Assembly (NCBI GenBank): GCA_016840465.1
Contig: JAEOSH010000036.1
Location: forward strand, 1-22,633
Source: Candidatus Baldrarchaeum yapensis
Lineage (GTDB): Archaea; Asgardarchaeota; Baldrarchaeia; Baldrarchaeales; Baldrarchaeaceae
Length of the DNA: 22,633 nt
Direction of reading: 5' to 3'
Shown here: positions 14,744 to 22,616 of the stretch, one piece after another
Position numbering within the stretch: position 1 is the stretch's first letter
How the letters are laid out: the number at the start of each line of letters is the position of its first letter
The notes under the pieces: model-generated
Told to the model about the DNA's origin: nothing
The model's input: only the letters and a program-made list of their open reading frames with translations
Databases searched by the model: none
Program-made: the position numbers and the translations under genes

Positions 14744-15862
14744 ATGCCGCAGAAAATCACCGTTTCCGTAATAAAAGCGGATATTGGAAGCTTGGCCGGT
14801 CATCACGTTGTGCACCCCGTCTGCATAGAACTTGCCAAAAAGGAACTCGAGGAGGCAAAAAAGGAGGGTATAATACTCGATTACTATGTATTCAATTGCG
14901 GCGACGACTTGGAACTCGTAATGACGCACAGAAAGGGAGAAAGCAACCCCGAAATACACGAACTTGCATGGAATACGTTCAAAAAAGCTGCAGAAAAGGC
15001 AAGAGAATATAAATTGTACGCGGCCGGGCAAGACCTCCTAAAAGAAACGTTCTCCGGAAACATAAGAGGGATGGGACCTGGTGTGGCCGAACTCGAGTTC
15101 GAAGAAAGGCCAAGTGACCCCATTGTTATATTCGCAATGGATAAAACCGAGCCTGGTGCCTTTAACCTCCCACTGTTCAAAATATTCGCGGATCCGTTCA
15201 ACACAGCAGGACTTGTGATAGATCCGAAAATGCATGGGCCGGATCTTGAAAGCACAGGTTTTAGGTTCAAAATACTTGATGTCCTAGAAGGAAAGAGTGT
15301 GATTCTGAAGTGTCCCGAGGAGATGTACGATCTGCTGGCTCTAATAGGCACGCCGGGGCGATATGTTATAGAGAGAATCTGGAGGCATGACTGGCTACCA
15401 GCCGCCGCGGTGTCCATCACAAGGCTTAGCCTAATTGCCGGAAGATATGTAGGAAAGGACGACCCTTGTGCCGTTATCAGGGCGCAACACGGGCTACCTG
15501 CAGTCGGAGAGATCCTCGAAGCATTCGCATTCCCCCACTTGGTTGCAGGGTGGATGAGAGGATCTCACCACGGGCCGATAATGCCAGTTAGCCTAAAGGA
15601 TGCAAAATGCACTAGATTTGATGGGCCACCACGCGTGGTAGCCCTAGGCTTCCAAATATGTGATGGAAAACTTATCGGCCCAGCAGACCTCTTCGATGAC
15701 CCGGCATTTGACAGAGCACGGATGATTGCCTGCGAAATTGCAGACTATATAAGAAGACACGGTCCCTTCATGCCACACAGACTCGGACCAGAAGAGATGG
15801 AGTACACAACACTACCTCAGGTGCTTGAAAAACTGAAAGACAGGTTCAAGGAGGAACACTAG
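14744..15862 (+). CDS. fbp: Fructose-1,6-bisphosphate aldolase/phosphatase
   Basis: This 372-residue protein is the bifunctional archaeal gluconeogenic enzyme that condenses dihydroxyacetone phosphate with glyceraldehyde 3-phosphate and then removes the C1 phosphate. Family landmarks are the N-terminal VIKADIGSLAGHH (Mg-binding Asp near 13), NCGDDLELVMTH, AAGQDLLKETFSGN, ADPFNTAGLVIDP, MHGPDLESTGFRF and RGSHHGPIMPVS. Length and motif order match the class V FBPase family. It is cytosolic and runs carbon from the triose phosphates to hexose, as expected in an autotrophic or C1/acetate-using archaeon. The ATG has AGGGGG 6 nt upstream and its own TATA box. It is transcribed alone. Confidence 0.96.
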   Translation: MPQKITVSVIKADIGSLAGHHVVHPVCIELAKKELEEAKKEGIILDYYVFNCGDDLELVMTHRKGESNPEIHELAWNTFKKAAEKAREYKLYAAGQDLLKETFSGNIRGMGPGVAELEFEERPSDPIVIFAMDKTEPGAFNLPLFKIFADPFNTAGLVIDPKMHGPDLESTGFRFKILDVLEGKSVILKCPEEMYDLLALIGTPGRYVIERIWRHDWLPAAAVSITRLSLIAGRYVGKDDPCAVIRAQHGLPAVGEILEAFAFPHLVAGWMRGSHHGPIMPVSLKDAKCTRFDGPPRVVALGFQICDGKLIGPADLFDDPAFDRARMIACEIADYIRRHGPFMPHRLGPEEMEYTTLPQVLEKLKDRFKEEH

Positions 15863-15945
15863 ATCGTTAAAACGAAAATAATACTCTCCCTTATTTTTGT
15901 TTAGGTGTTTTTTAATCTGTAAAGCAAACTAAATGGTAAACGAGT

Positions 15946-16131
15946 GTGAAAAAGTTGAGTATAGAAATAGAAACTCCCCCAATTTATAGGCGAAAATTAG
16001 TATATGAACTCTCAAAGACCGTTCTCGTGCAATATCCAGAATCTAAGTCGGGAACCCCAGATGCAGTTACGACGAAGACTACCACAGCGAAAACCCAAAC
16101 AAGGCGAAGAACCTATAGAAGGAGGAAGTAA
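15946..16131 (+). CDS. Small basic hypothetical protein (61 aa)
   Basis: The GTG-started frame of 61 residues has an N-terminal half LSIEIETPPIYRRKLVYELS that could form a small structured unit. A Thr-rich stretch (TTKTTTAKTQT) and a terminal RRRTYRRRK tail follow. The basic, low-complexity tail suggests RNA or DNA binding. An in-frame stop at 15937 limits the start to GTG 15946. There is no clear ribosome binding site, but TTTTTTAA near 15909-15916 is placed for a leaderless transcript. The stop lies 9 nt from the convergent tRNA-Pro. No family was recognised. Confidence 0.45.
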   Translation: MKKLSIEIETPPIYRRKLVYELSKTVLVQYPESKSGTPDAVTTKTTTAKTQTRRRTYRRRK

Positions 16132-16140
16132 CTGACAAAA

Positions 16141-16251
16141 TGGTGGGGCCGCCGGGATTTGAACCCGGGATCACCAGCGCCCCTCGCCGGGCACTCTAAT
16201 AGGATTTCTGCCCCCAGGCTGGCATCCTAGGCCAAGCTAGACTACGGCCCC
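16141..16251 (-). tRNA. tRNA-Pro(GGG) with a ~32-nt intron
   Basis: On the minus strand GGGGCCG pairs with CGGCCCC, discriminator A is 16144 and CCA is encoded at 16141-16143. The T-arm is CCGGG-TTCAAAT-CCCGG. The anticodon stem CCAGC/GCTGG encloses C-T-GGG-G, an insert at about 16180-16211, then C38. Inside the insert GGGCA and TGCCC can pair, giving an extended hairpin suited to the splicing endonuclease. Anticodon GGG and the A73 discriminator agree with proline. The intron boundary at 37/38 is inferred. TATTTTAATT near 16294-16303 on the minus strand is a plausible promoter. Confidence 0.85.
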
Positions 16252-16755
16252 GCACTCACATAGACTTACGTAGGTATACTCACTTTATCAGTAATTAAAA
16301 TATTAGGGTACCGCTCTTAATGTTTTCTCCAAGGGTAGTATTATCTGAGAGACCGATTCAAAGAAAATTTGCCAAGTGTCCCACTAACCACGATATCGCA
16401 AATCAGTAGCCCCAGATATCCCCAGACGATGGATATGCCAGCTTGAAATATATGATTTGTCCGAAACGGAAAATTACCAATTGAAGTTTTGCGGAGACAA
16501 TCACATATATCATGCAAAACGCGAGAGATAGTACCCTTAAATAAGGCTCTCGCTCTCAGACTGCTGACCGAGAAAAGTAGAATTGTTCTTCAAACATGAT
16601 TGCTAGACTCGACAGGGCGTAGCAACTACCGTGGGCTTCCAGGGAGGACTACGAGGATTACCTGAACGTGGCAACAATGCGACTTTAAGCATGGGCTAGG
16701 CTTTAAATGTGGTCAAAACAGAATAATAGATTGCCTTGATTTGGAAAAGTACGAT
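16252..16755. other. Gene-free region between two minus-strand tRNAs; possible RNA gene
   Basis: No protein gene is visible. GCGAGAG (16521-16527) and CTCTCGC (16547-16553) are a perfect 7-bp inverted repeat enclosing CCTTAAATAAGG, which contains a CTTAAATA box. A GC-richer segment follows at about 16600-16680 with local stems such as GTAG-CAA-CTAC. That would fit a small RNA starting near 16580, but no known RNA family was recognised. Confidence 0.4.
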
Positions 16756-16833
16756 TGGCGGGCCCGGCGGGATTTGAACCCGCGACCCCCGGCTCCGAAG
16801 GCCGGTGCCCTATCCAGACTAGGCCACGGGCCC
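16756..16833 (-). tRNA. tRNA-Arg(TCG)
   Basis: The reverse complement gives GGGCCCG/CGGGCCC acceptor strands, encoded CCA (16756-16758), anticodon arm CCGGC-CTTCGGA-GCCGG (anticodon TCG, reading CGA and probably other CGN codons) and T-arm GCGGG-TTCAAAT-CCCGC. Only position 34 differs from tRNA-Arg(GCG) at 12594. A TATA-like CTTAAACAGG lies about 25 nt upstream, inside the 3' end of the neighbouring methyltransferase gene. Confidence 0.95.
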
Positions 16834-16859
16834 ATGCTTATGTGAGTTGATCATCCTGT

Positions 16860-18215
16860 TTAAGATTGGTAGGAACGTTTTTTGATTTTTGCTATGAAGA
16901 AGCCCTCGGTATCGTGAAGGTGTGGGAAGAGGCGTTGAGTTTCGGAGAGTCCTCTGAATCCGGGGATCCCGATGAACGGCTCAGCGGGTATCAATTCGAA
17001 GTCCGAGTGCAGTTTTAGAAACTTTTCTATAAGCATTTCGTTTTCTTCCAGCATTATTGAGCATGTGGAGTATACTACTATGCCTCCCGGTTTTACTATT
17101 TTTGCGGCGGTTTTCAGTAGCATCCACTGGAGGGGGATTATGGTTTTCAGGGTTTTCTTAATTGGTCTCCACTTTATTTCCGGTTTTGACCAGAAGGCGC
17201 CAGTTGACGTACATGGTACATCGACCAAGACTCTATCTGCCTGGAGATCCTCCATAAAGGGCGGGTTTGTTGAGTCGATGCACATAGGGATTGCTATCTT
17301 TACATTCATCAGTTCAAACTTCTTGCACATTTCCCGTATTCTCTTTATGTTGAAGTCGGACGCTATTATTGTTCCGCGGTTGTTCATCAGTTGCGCAATG
17401 TGTGTGGTTTTCCCTCCAGGCGCTGCGCAGAGATCTACTACAAGTTCACCCGGTTTTGGGTCCAGCACATGGGAGACGAGAGCGGATGCTTTTGTTTGTA
17501 TGTAGATATACCCTTCTCTGAAAGCGTTTGTTCGCACGATTGGTTTTTTGCTTTCGATTACTTTTACCACTTCGGGAAGGTGCGGATCTTCGACGAAGTT
17601 CACGTGCTCCTTTTTCAGCATTTCGAGGATTTCTTCTCGTGGTGCTTTCAAGGTATTGAGTCTCACGTAAAGGGGTGGTTGCGTTATATTCTTTTTAAGC
17701 ATCTTGATTGCGGAGTGTCTTCCGAGAAGTTTTATTAAGTACTTGACATACCAAGATGGGTGTCCGTACTTCACGGAGAGTCTTGCGATGTCGTCTAGGT
17801 TTCTGAAGATTTCCTTTTCATCCATTTTCTCTATCTTTCGAAGGAGGGCGTTGACAAAACCCGCAACCTTTTTTCCAAATTTCCTCTTTGTTATGTCCAC
17901 GATTTGGTTTGTAGTTATTGCGGGGTTTTTGCCCGCAAATTTTATCTCATAAACTGCCACTCTGAGGAGGTTCTTCAGATAGTTGTTTATGTCATTGATT
18001 GACATGCCGACTAGTGCGAGGACTAGGTATCGGTCGATGGCGTTTTTTCGTCTCAGTGTTTCGAAGAGTAGTGCGTGCGCCCCCTTGAGCTCATTGATGT
18101 CCTGTACTTCGAAAGTTTCGGAGACAATTTTCATGGCTGTGCGGGCTGATTTTGATTTTAACTCTATTAGCGTTAATGCCTCTGCAGCCAACTCTTCGCG
18201 CGTTACGCGTTCCAC
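16860..18215 (-). CDS. NusB-domain RNA (cytosine-5) methyltransferase, NOL1/NOP2/Sun (RsmB-like)
   Basis: The 451-residue protein has an N-terminal NusB-like helical RNA-binding domain (about 1-135), a short connecting domain, and an AdoMet-dependent methyltransferase domain. SAM-binding motif I is DLCAAPGGKTTH (261-272), followed by SDFN. The m5C chemistry motifs are VDVPCTSTG with Cys335 and YSTCS with Cys385, the releasing and nucleophilic cysteines. The product should be m5C in rRNA or tRNA; the NusB fusion is the bacterial RsmB arrangement and also occurs in archaea, where targets are less certain. The GTG start has GGGGA just upstream. It diverges from the NIF3 gene across about 90 nt and its 3' end overlaps the tRNA-Arg(TCG) promoter. 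Confidence 0.92.
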   Translation of the reverse strand: MERVTREELAAEALTLIELKSKSARTAMKIVSETFEVQDINELKGAHALLFETLRRKNAIDRYLVLALVGMSINDINNYLKNLLRVAVYEIKFAGKNPAITTNQIVDITKRKFGKKVAGFVNALLRKIEKMDEKEIFRNLDDIARLSVKYGHPSWYVKYLIKLLGRHSAIKMLKKNITQPPLYVRLNTLKAPREEILEMLKKEHVNFVEDPHLPEVVKVIESKKPIVRTNAFREGYIYIQTKASALVSHVLDPKPGELVVDLCAAPGGKTTHIAQLMNNRGTIIASDFNIKRIREMCKKFELMNVKIAIPMCIDSTNPPFMEDLQADRVLVDVPCTSTGAFWSKPEIKWRPIKKTLKTIIPLQWMLLKTAAKIVKPGGIVVYSTCSIMLEENEMLIEKFLKLHSDFELIPAEPFIGIPGFRGLSETQRLFPHLHDTEGFFIAKIKKRSYQS

Positions 18216-18303
18216 ATCGAATCCCCTTTCCGACGCATGGTTTATATCGGTATTACCTTAGTTTTAAGACACTATTCTTCCGATGTTTAAAGGGGGTTTG
18301 GTG

Positions 18304-19128
18304 ATGGCAATGGTAACAATGGACGAGGTAATAAAAAAGCTTGATGAACTCGCACCGCGGGATCTTGCCCTGGAGGGAGATGTTATTGGACTTCAGGTAT
18401 CGTCACGCGCGTTTGGTAGGCTTTCTAATGTCAGGGTGAGAGGAGTGGGTGTAATTGTTTATCCGACTTATTTAGCGGTGAGCAAATGTTTAGAGAAGGG
18501 GGCTAATCTTATAATTTCACATCATCCGTTACCTCTGCATTTAGTTGCGCGGTATGGTGTCCAGCCGTTTGCCTATAGGACTTTGGCGTTGCTGCTGTCG
18601 AATAAGGCATATCTTTTCGTCCTTCACTCGAACTGGCTTTCTGCGGAGAGTGGCATTAGTGAGTCCCTGTCGGAGGTGCTGAATTTCGAAGTAATCGGCA
18701 CATTAAATGTGAGATGTGGGACGAGGAACATTCCCATTGGGAGGATTTGCCGATTTGAGCGTTCTTGCAATTTGAGATTTCTTGCTCAGTACATTTCGCA
18801 CAGGTTGGGGGATGTTGACATATATTACACGGGTATGCAGGACGAGGATGTGGGGAAAATTGGGGTGGTTGGAGGATGTATACCAGGTCACGAGTTTCTG
18901 ATAAAGGCATATAATAGTGGTGTTGACACCATAGTAACAGGCGAGTACCGTTATGAGGATGCTGTCTTGGCAAGTGAATTAGGATTGAAGTTAATTGCTG
19001 TCGGACGTTATGAATCTGAGCGACCTGGGATGGTAAGATTGTCCCAGATTCTCCAGTTAGAATTTCCGTCGATAAAGGTATTTTTTGTTGATGAGAGAGT
19101 GCCGAGATTTCACGTTAGGGTTTCATAG
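18304..19128 (+). CDS. NIF3/DUF34 family protein
   Basis: The 274-residue protein matches the NIF3 (DUF34) family: DVIGLQVS near the N-terminus, LIISHHPLPL with His73-His74, and TGEYRYEDAVLASELG with GRYESE near the C-terminus. The family forms toroidal assemblies with a two-metal site; proposed roles include metal-dependent hydrolase or metal insertase, none settled. The Asp of the usual H-T-N-L-D segment reads Leu/Ser here (LHSNWLSA), and the His of G-H-Y-x-T-E is Arg235, while Glu239 is kept. The metal site may be altered. AGGGGGT at 18290-18296 supports ATG 18304 over the upstream ATG 18283. Its 3' end overlaps the convergent raSEA gene by 19 nt. Confidence 0.88.
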   Translation: MAMVTMDEVIKKLDELAPRDLALEGDVIGLQVSSRAFGRLSNVRVRGVGVIVYPTYLAVSKCLEKGANLIISHHPLPLHLVARYGVQPFAYRTLALLLSNKAYLFVLHSNWLSAESGISESLSEVLNFEVIGTLNVRCGTRNIPIGRICRFERSCNLRFLAQYISHRLGDVDIYYTGMQDEDVGKIGVVGGCIPGHEFLIKAYNSGVDTIVTGEYRYEDAVLASELGLKLIAVGRYESERPGMVRLSQILQLEFPSIKVFFVDERVPRFHVRVS

Positions 19129-20201
19129 GCGTTTACTGTTTGCGAAAAGGAGTAGCTTTCTGCGTGTAGGAAGGCTTTCCATGCATTGATGCATCTACAG
19201 AATTTGATATTTTCCAAGACCTCCGGATTCTGGGATAAGGAGAACTTCCTTAATATGGATACCACGTATCTGTCGCATGATCCGCAGTTATGAGGTCCCC
19301 TAGTCTTTCCGGCGGCGACGGGGTCACATAATATTTTTGTCTTTTCGAGGTCGACAATGGCGCTTACTTTTTGCAGGACGAGAATTGCGGACCAAAGCCA
19401 GGGGGGCCTGTATTCGCCCCTTTTCCATAGATATTCGAGCAACGTCCCTCTATGGATAGTTGACAAATTGTAGGATATGGTGTCCGCGCCCGCGCTTATA
19501 GCATCTCTTGTTGATCTAATAGCGTCCTTTATGGCCTCCATTTCTGTCAAAAACGGAGGTTTGAGGAATATGTAGACCTTCAATCTGCAATAATTTTCCT
19601 TTATTATTTTTGCCGCGCTTAGGAAAGTCTTCCACGAGAAGCCTTTATTGAAGCACGTCATTCTAATGTCGTCATTGCTGCTTTCTAGTCCTATTGCGAC
19701 TTCTAGGATCTTGTCTCCTAGTATTTTCGTACACTCGGTGAGCACATCTGATGTCACAAATTCGGGTCGGGTTTCCACGACGACTTCTCTTACATTGTCG
19801 ATTTTACTTGCTATCTCGAGTATTTTGTGCCTAACTGGTGGTGGTATCTCCTCTTCATCAAAAAAGCTACCTGATGTGAATATTTTCAATATAACTGGGC
19901 GATTTGTTCTTTCTATCTCTCGCACCGCGTATGAAAACTGTCTTAACAGGAGATCTTCGGGTACCGGTTTGAGTGCAGCATCATAAATGTACCCGCAGAC
20001 AGTACAACCCCCAAATTCGGAGAGAGCCCATGCACATCCACGTGTCTTTAGGGTTATAACGATGGCTTTGCAGATTTCACCATCAAATTTCTCGTCGTAT
20101 GATTTCATATAAATTGGACGTTTGAGGGTCGAGGACTTCACAGATACCTTTTGGAGGTATTTTTTGCGGATTTTAAGCACTTTATTATAAATTTCGGGCA
20201 C
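19110..20201 (-). CDS. raSEA: Radical SAM subunit of archaeosine synthase (RaSEA)
   Basis: The 363-residue protein has a radical-SAM Cys cluster in CAWALSEFGGCTVC (C56-x9-C66-x2-C69), then KIFTSGSFFDEEEIP, VVVETRPEFV, IGLESSNDDIR and a C-terminal HNCGSCDRYVV. These match the family that partners ArcS. Lysine-charged preQ0-tRNA made by ArcS is cleaved by the radical enzyme to leave the formamidine of archaeosine (G+) at tRNA position 15. The gene directly follows arcS: the sequence TAGTG joins the arcS stop and a GTG start with 1-nt overlap, so coupled translation is likely. A longer version from GTG 20285 would overlap arcS by 85 nt and is less likely. Adjacency to arcS raises confidence strongly. 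Confidence 0.9.
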   Translation of the reverse strand: MPEIYNKVLKIRKKYLQKVSVKSSTLKRPIYMKSYDEKFDGEICKAIVITLKTRGCAWALSEFGGCTVCGYIYDAALKPVPEDLLLRQFSYAVREIERTNRPVILKIFTSGSFFDEEEIPPPVRHKILEIASKIDNVREVVVETRPEFVTSDVLTECTKILGDKILEVAIGLESSNDDIRMTCFNKGFSWKTFLSAAKIIKENYCRLKVYIFLKPPFLTEMEAIKDAIRSTRDAISAGADTISYNLSTIHRGTLLEYLWKRGEYRPPWLWSAILVLQKVSAIVDLEKTKILCDPVAAGKTRGPHNCGSCDRYVVSILRKFSLSQNPEVLENIKFCRCINAWKAFLHAESYSFSQTVNAYETLT

Positions 20202-22189
20202 TACTGGCGGCTTTTGATGTTGGGCTTCATGAGCCGTAATTTTACCGCAACCCCCTTGGACGCTTCTTCCATTTCCTGACCACACATATTTGCTTGACCA
20301 ATACCTATGACCGTCTTGTCAAGGATAATGGCAACCTCATCATGAGGTCGAATTTCATTACATGCACGGATCACCGTATCGGCGGTAATGTCTTCCGTTC
20401 TCGGAATGTCCTTTACGAACACACAATATTTGTTCTTTAAAAGTAGGACCTCTGCACCATGAAGCGATAATTTGTAAAGGCCTGTAGCATATTCCAAGAA
20501 AGCAACAAATTTCCCTTCAGTTAACACTCTTACTCCTCTGTTTCCCTCTTCTCTGAATACAGAGGTTTCGTTGATAAGATCTATTGCAACATCTGCTCCG
20601 AACTGGTACTCCGCAATTTTCCTGTAATCCTGGACAAGTCTGTCCTTAGCATCTCCCCCTTTCAATTCGTGCCCCTCCAACATTTCTCTCACCGTCGTTT
20701 CCAGTCTCTTCAATGCGGAAGGAGATGTGACGCTTTCGCTGTTTTTAACTGTAAATATTGCTTCTAGTCCGAGTTGCGATATCGCCTCCTCCACTATTTC
20801 CTTATAGGCATTTTCCACGTGAGCTATTATTCCGATTTTTCCTCCAATCTTCTGGAAGTAATTCACAAGTGCGGATATCGCTATCTCCATTTCTTCTCGA
20901 TCCCAATGTCCCGTAACTGGCACATCATAATGTGCGGCAGGGAACGTCATCTCCAGCTCTCGCGGCACTATTCCCAGCGGCGAAGTTATGATTACTTCGT
21001 GTATTAGGTGGAACTTGGGGCCTGCGCCACACTTTATTGCCTCACGGAACATTTTATGTGTGCGGGATTTTGAGTAGGGTTTACGTGCTGAACACGGAAG
21101 TAGAATTACGAGTGCCACATTAGATGGAGGCATGTATCTTTCTTTTACTCTTTCCCGAAATCTAACTACCTCTGGTCGATAGTAGGATAGCGCGCTTGTA
21201 CATATGACCCTCCTGCTGGTCACAACTGGTGTATACTTTTCTAGGAATTCCTGATGGGATAGGAGCAAGTGGCGCATTGCTGCAGTCGTTACGGGTAGCG
21301 AGTATACGTGGTTTTCTAAGAGTTCCCATATTGTCTTACGCTTTATGGCATCACGCGTTTCATTTATGATTTTGAGTAGCATGATGAGGTTATGTGCTGA
21401 TAGGATCTCAAATCTGGCGTCAGGAGGGAGATTTTTCAGTTCGGACACCGAGTCGTATTTTGAGCAAATTGGGCATGTGCATGATAGTACTGTCATGTTT
21501 TGAAGGGGGAGTTCACCTCTTTCGTGCAAATACACATCATATGCTGCCGCAATTAAAGGGTACGCGCAGTCAAGTATGTCCACACCCATATATACGAGGA
21601 GAGGGGCGTGCGTTGGTAGCGATATCACCGATGCATGTATAGCGATATCAGCGGGTATAGTTTTTCTCGCATTTACGAGTATTTCGACAAGTCTCCGCTG
21701 GTTATTAGCAACACTCTCCATCCCCGATATTGTTGCGATGTCTATGTTAGCTTCCTTTAAGACCTCTCTGATGATCTGATTTTTGGAGGTTCTGAAGAAA
21801 TCTGCAGGCAGGCAACATGCAATTAGCACTTTCTTGTTAAGACTTGATTTTAATTCACAAATGCGTTCGATGTAACGCTTTAATTCCTCCTTCAACCCAG
21901 TACCGGATTTCTCTTCTAATATGAATGGCGTTCGAAGACGGAAGGGTGGTGGGAAAATAATAACGTTCGAATTTATAAGTTCGGATTTTTCTTCAGGTGG
22001 AGGCCATGTGGAGGAGGAGAGAAGATGTTTTTGAAACTTTCTGAGCGTCTTTCTCAACGTCTCATTTTTGTAAACTCTGGAGGCAAGATTGTTCTCTAAA
22101 TTTATCATAAGTGCAGGCGTTTCGGTATCATTTTCAAGTACTCCTATCTTTGCCGGGCCGCAGTGTTGTTTTATGAAAATTCCGGTCAA
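20201..22189 (-). CDS. arcS: Archaeosine synthase alpha subunit (ArcS, TGT-like with PUA domain)
   Basis: The 662-residue protein has a degenerate tRNA-guanine transglycosylase barrel in its first ~300 residues, with the zinc set Cys237, Cys239, Cys242 and His266 (CTCPICSKYD, then SAHN). The ArcS hallmark PCSARKPYSKSRTH is at 365-378, and a C-terminal PUA RNA-binding domain spans about 575-655. ArcS transfers lysine to preQ0 at G15 of tRNA for later cleavage by RaSEA, encoded just downstream. The start is TTG, 3 nt after the stop of the deacetylase gene, with GGGGG about 8 nt upstream; no ATG lies nearby in frame until codon 28. The three genes form a minus-strand operon. Confidence 0.92.
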   Translation of the reverse strand: MTGIFIKQHCGPAKIGVLENDTETPALMINLENNLASRVYKNETLRKTLRKFQKHLLSSSTWPPPEEKSELINSNVIIFPPPFRLRTPFILEEKSGTGLKEELKRYIERICELKSSLNKKVLIACCLPADFFRTSKNQIIREVLKEANIDIATISGMESVANNQRRLVEILVNARKTIPADIAIHASVISLPTHAPLLVYMGVDILDCAYPLIAAAYDVYLHERGELPLQNMTVLSCTCPICSKYDSVSELKNLPPDARFEILSAHNLIMLLKIINETRDAIKRKTIWELLENHVYSLPVTTAAMRHLLLSHQEFLEKYTPVVTSRRVICTSALSYYRPEVVRFRERVKERYMPPSNVALVILLPCSARKPYSKSRTHKMFREAIKCGAGPKFHLIHEVIITSPLGIVPRELEMTFPAAHYDVPVTGHWDREEMEIAISALVNYFQKIGGKIGIIAHVENAYKEIVEEAISQLGLEAIFTVKNSESVTSPSALKRLETTVREMLEGHELKGGDAKDRLVQDYRKIAEYQFGADVAIDLINETSVFREEGNRGVRVLTEGKFVAFLEYATGLYKLSLHGAEVLLLKNKYCVFVKDIPRTEDITADTVIRACNEIRPHDEVAIILDKTVIGIGQANMCGQEMEEASKGVAVKLRLMKPNIKSRQ

Positions 22190-22192
22190 TAA

Positions 22193-22616
22193 TTATTCCC
22201 CCAGCGAGGATTTCACCTCTCTGACTATCCGAATCACCCCGTCATCTATTTCCTTCTCTTCAGGCGCGAGGTAGACATCCGGTCCTTTAAACGGTTTGGC
22301 GAGTAGACCATTTATGTAAGCTTCTATACATAATGGTAGCGCTAGGGGATTATAGCCACCCTCTAAGACTGCGATCAATTTTCCTCCGCAGTATCTTAAA
22401 GCCGCATTACGTAGTGCTTTTGCGATCTCGAAGTAGGTTTCTGATGTGAGGTTCATATTGCCGACCGGATCTGCGAAGTGCCCGTCGAATCCGGCAGATA
22501 TCAGTATGACATCCGGATTCGCAGCGTCCAGAACCCGAGAGAATATTTCATTAAAAGCATATAGATATGATTTTTCGCCGATATGCATCGGAAGAGGGAG
22601 ATTTATTATTGTTCTC
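22193..22616 (-). CDS. Histone deacetylase/acetylpolyamine amidohydrolase family protein (5' truncated)
   Basis: About 140 C-terminal residues of an arginase-fold zinc deacetylase are present: INLPLPMHIG, then ISAGFDGHFADPVG with the zinc-ligand Asp of the G-F-D-x-H motif, and LEGGYNPLALP with the conserved G-G-Y of the active-site rim. Members remove acetyl groups from lysines, polyamines or small acetylated compounds; the part that sets substrate is outside the window. The N-terminal portion is missing because the contig ends. The apparent start MCIRDR is encoded by transposon adaptor and is not biological. The stop at 22193-22195 is followed at once by the arcS start, so it heads the arcS-raSEA series. 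Confidence 0.9.

Noticed and set aside
22035-22048. TGAAACTTTCTGAG, matching the IS left flank
   Set aside because: It lies within the arcS coding sequence and its 14-nt match breaks off in both directions, so chance is sufficient.
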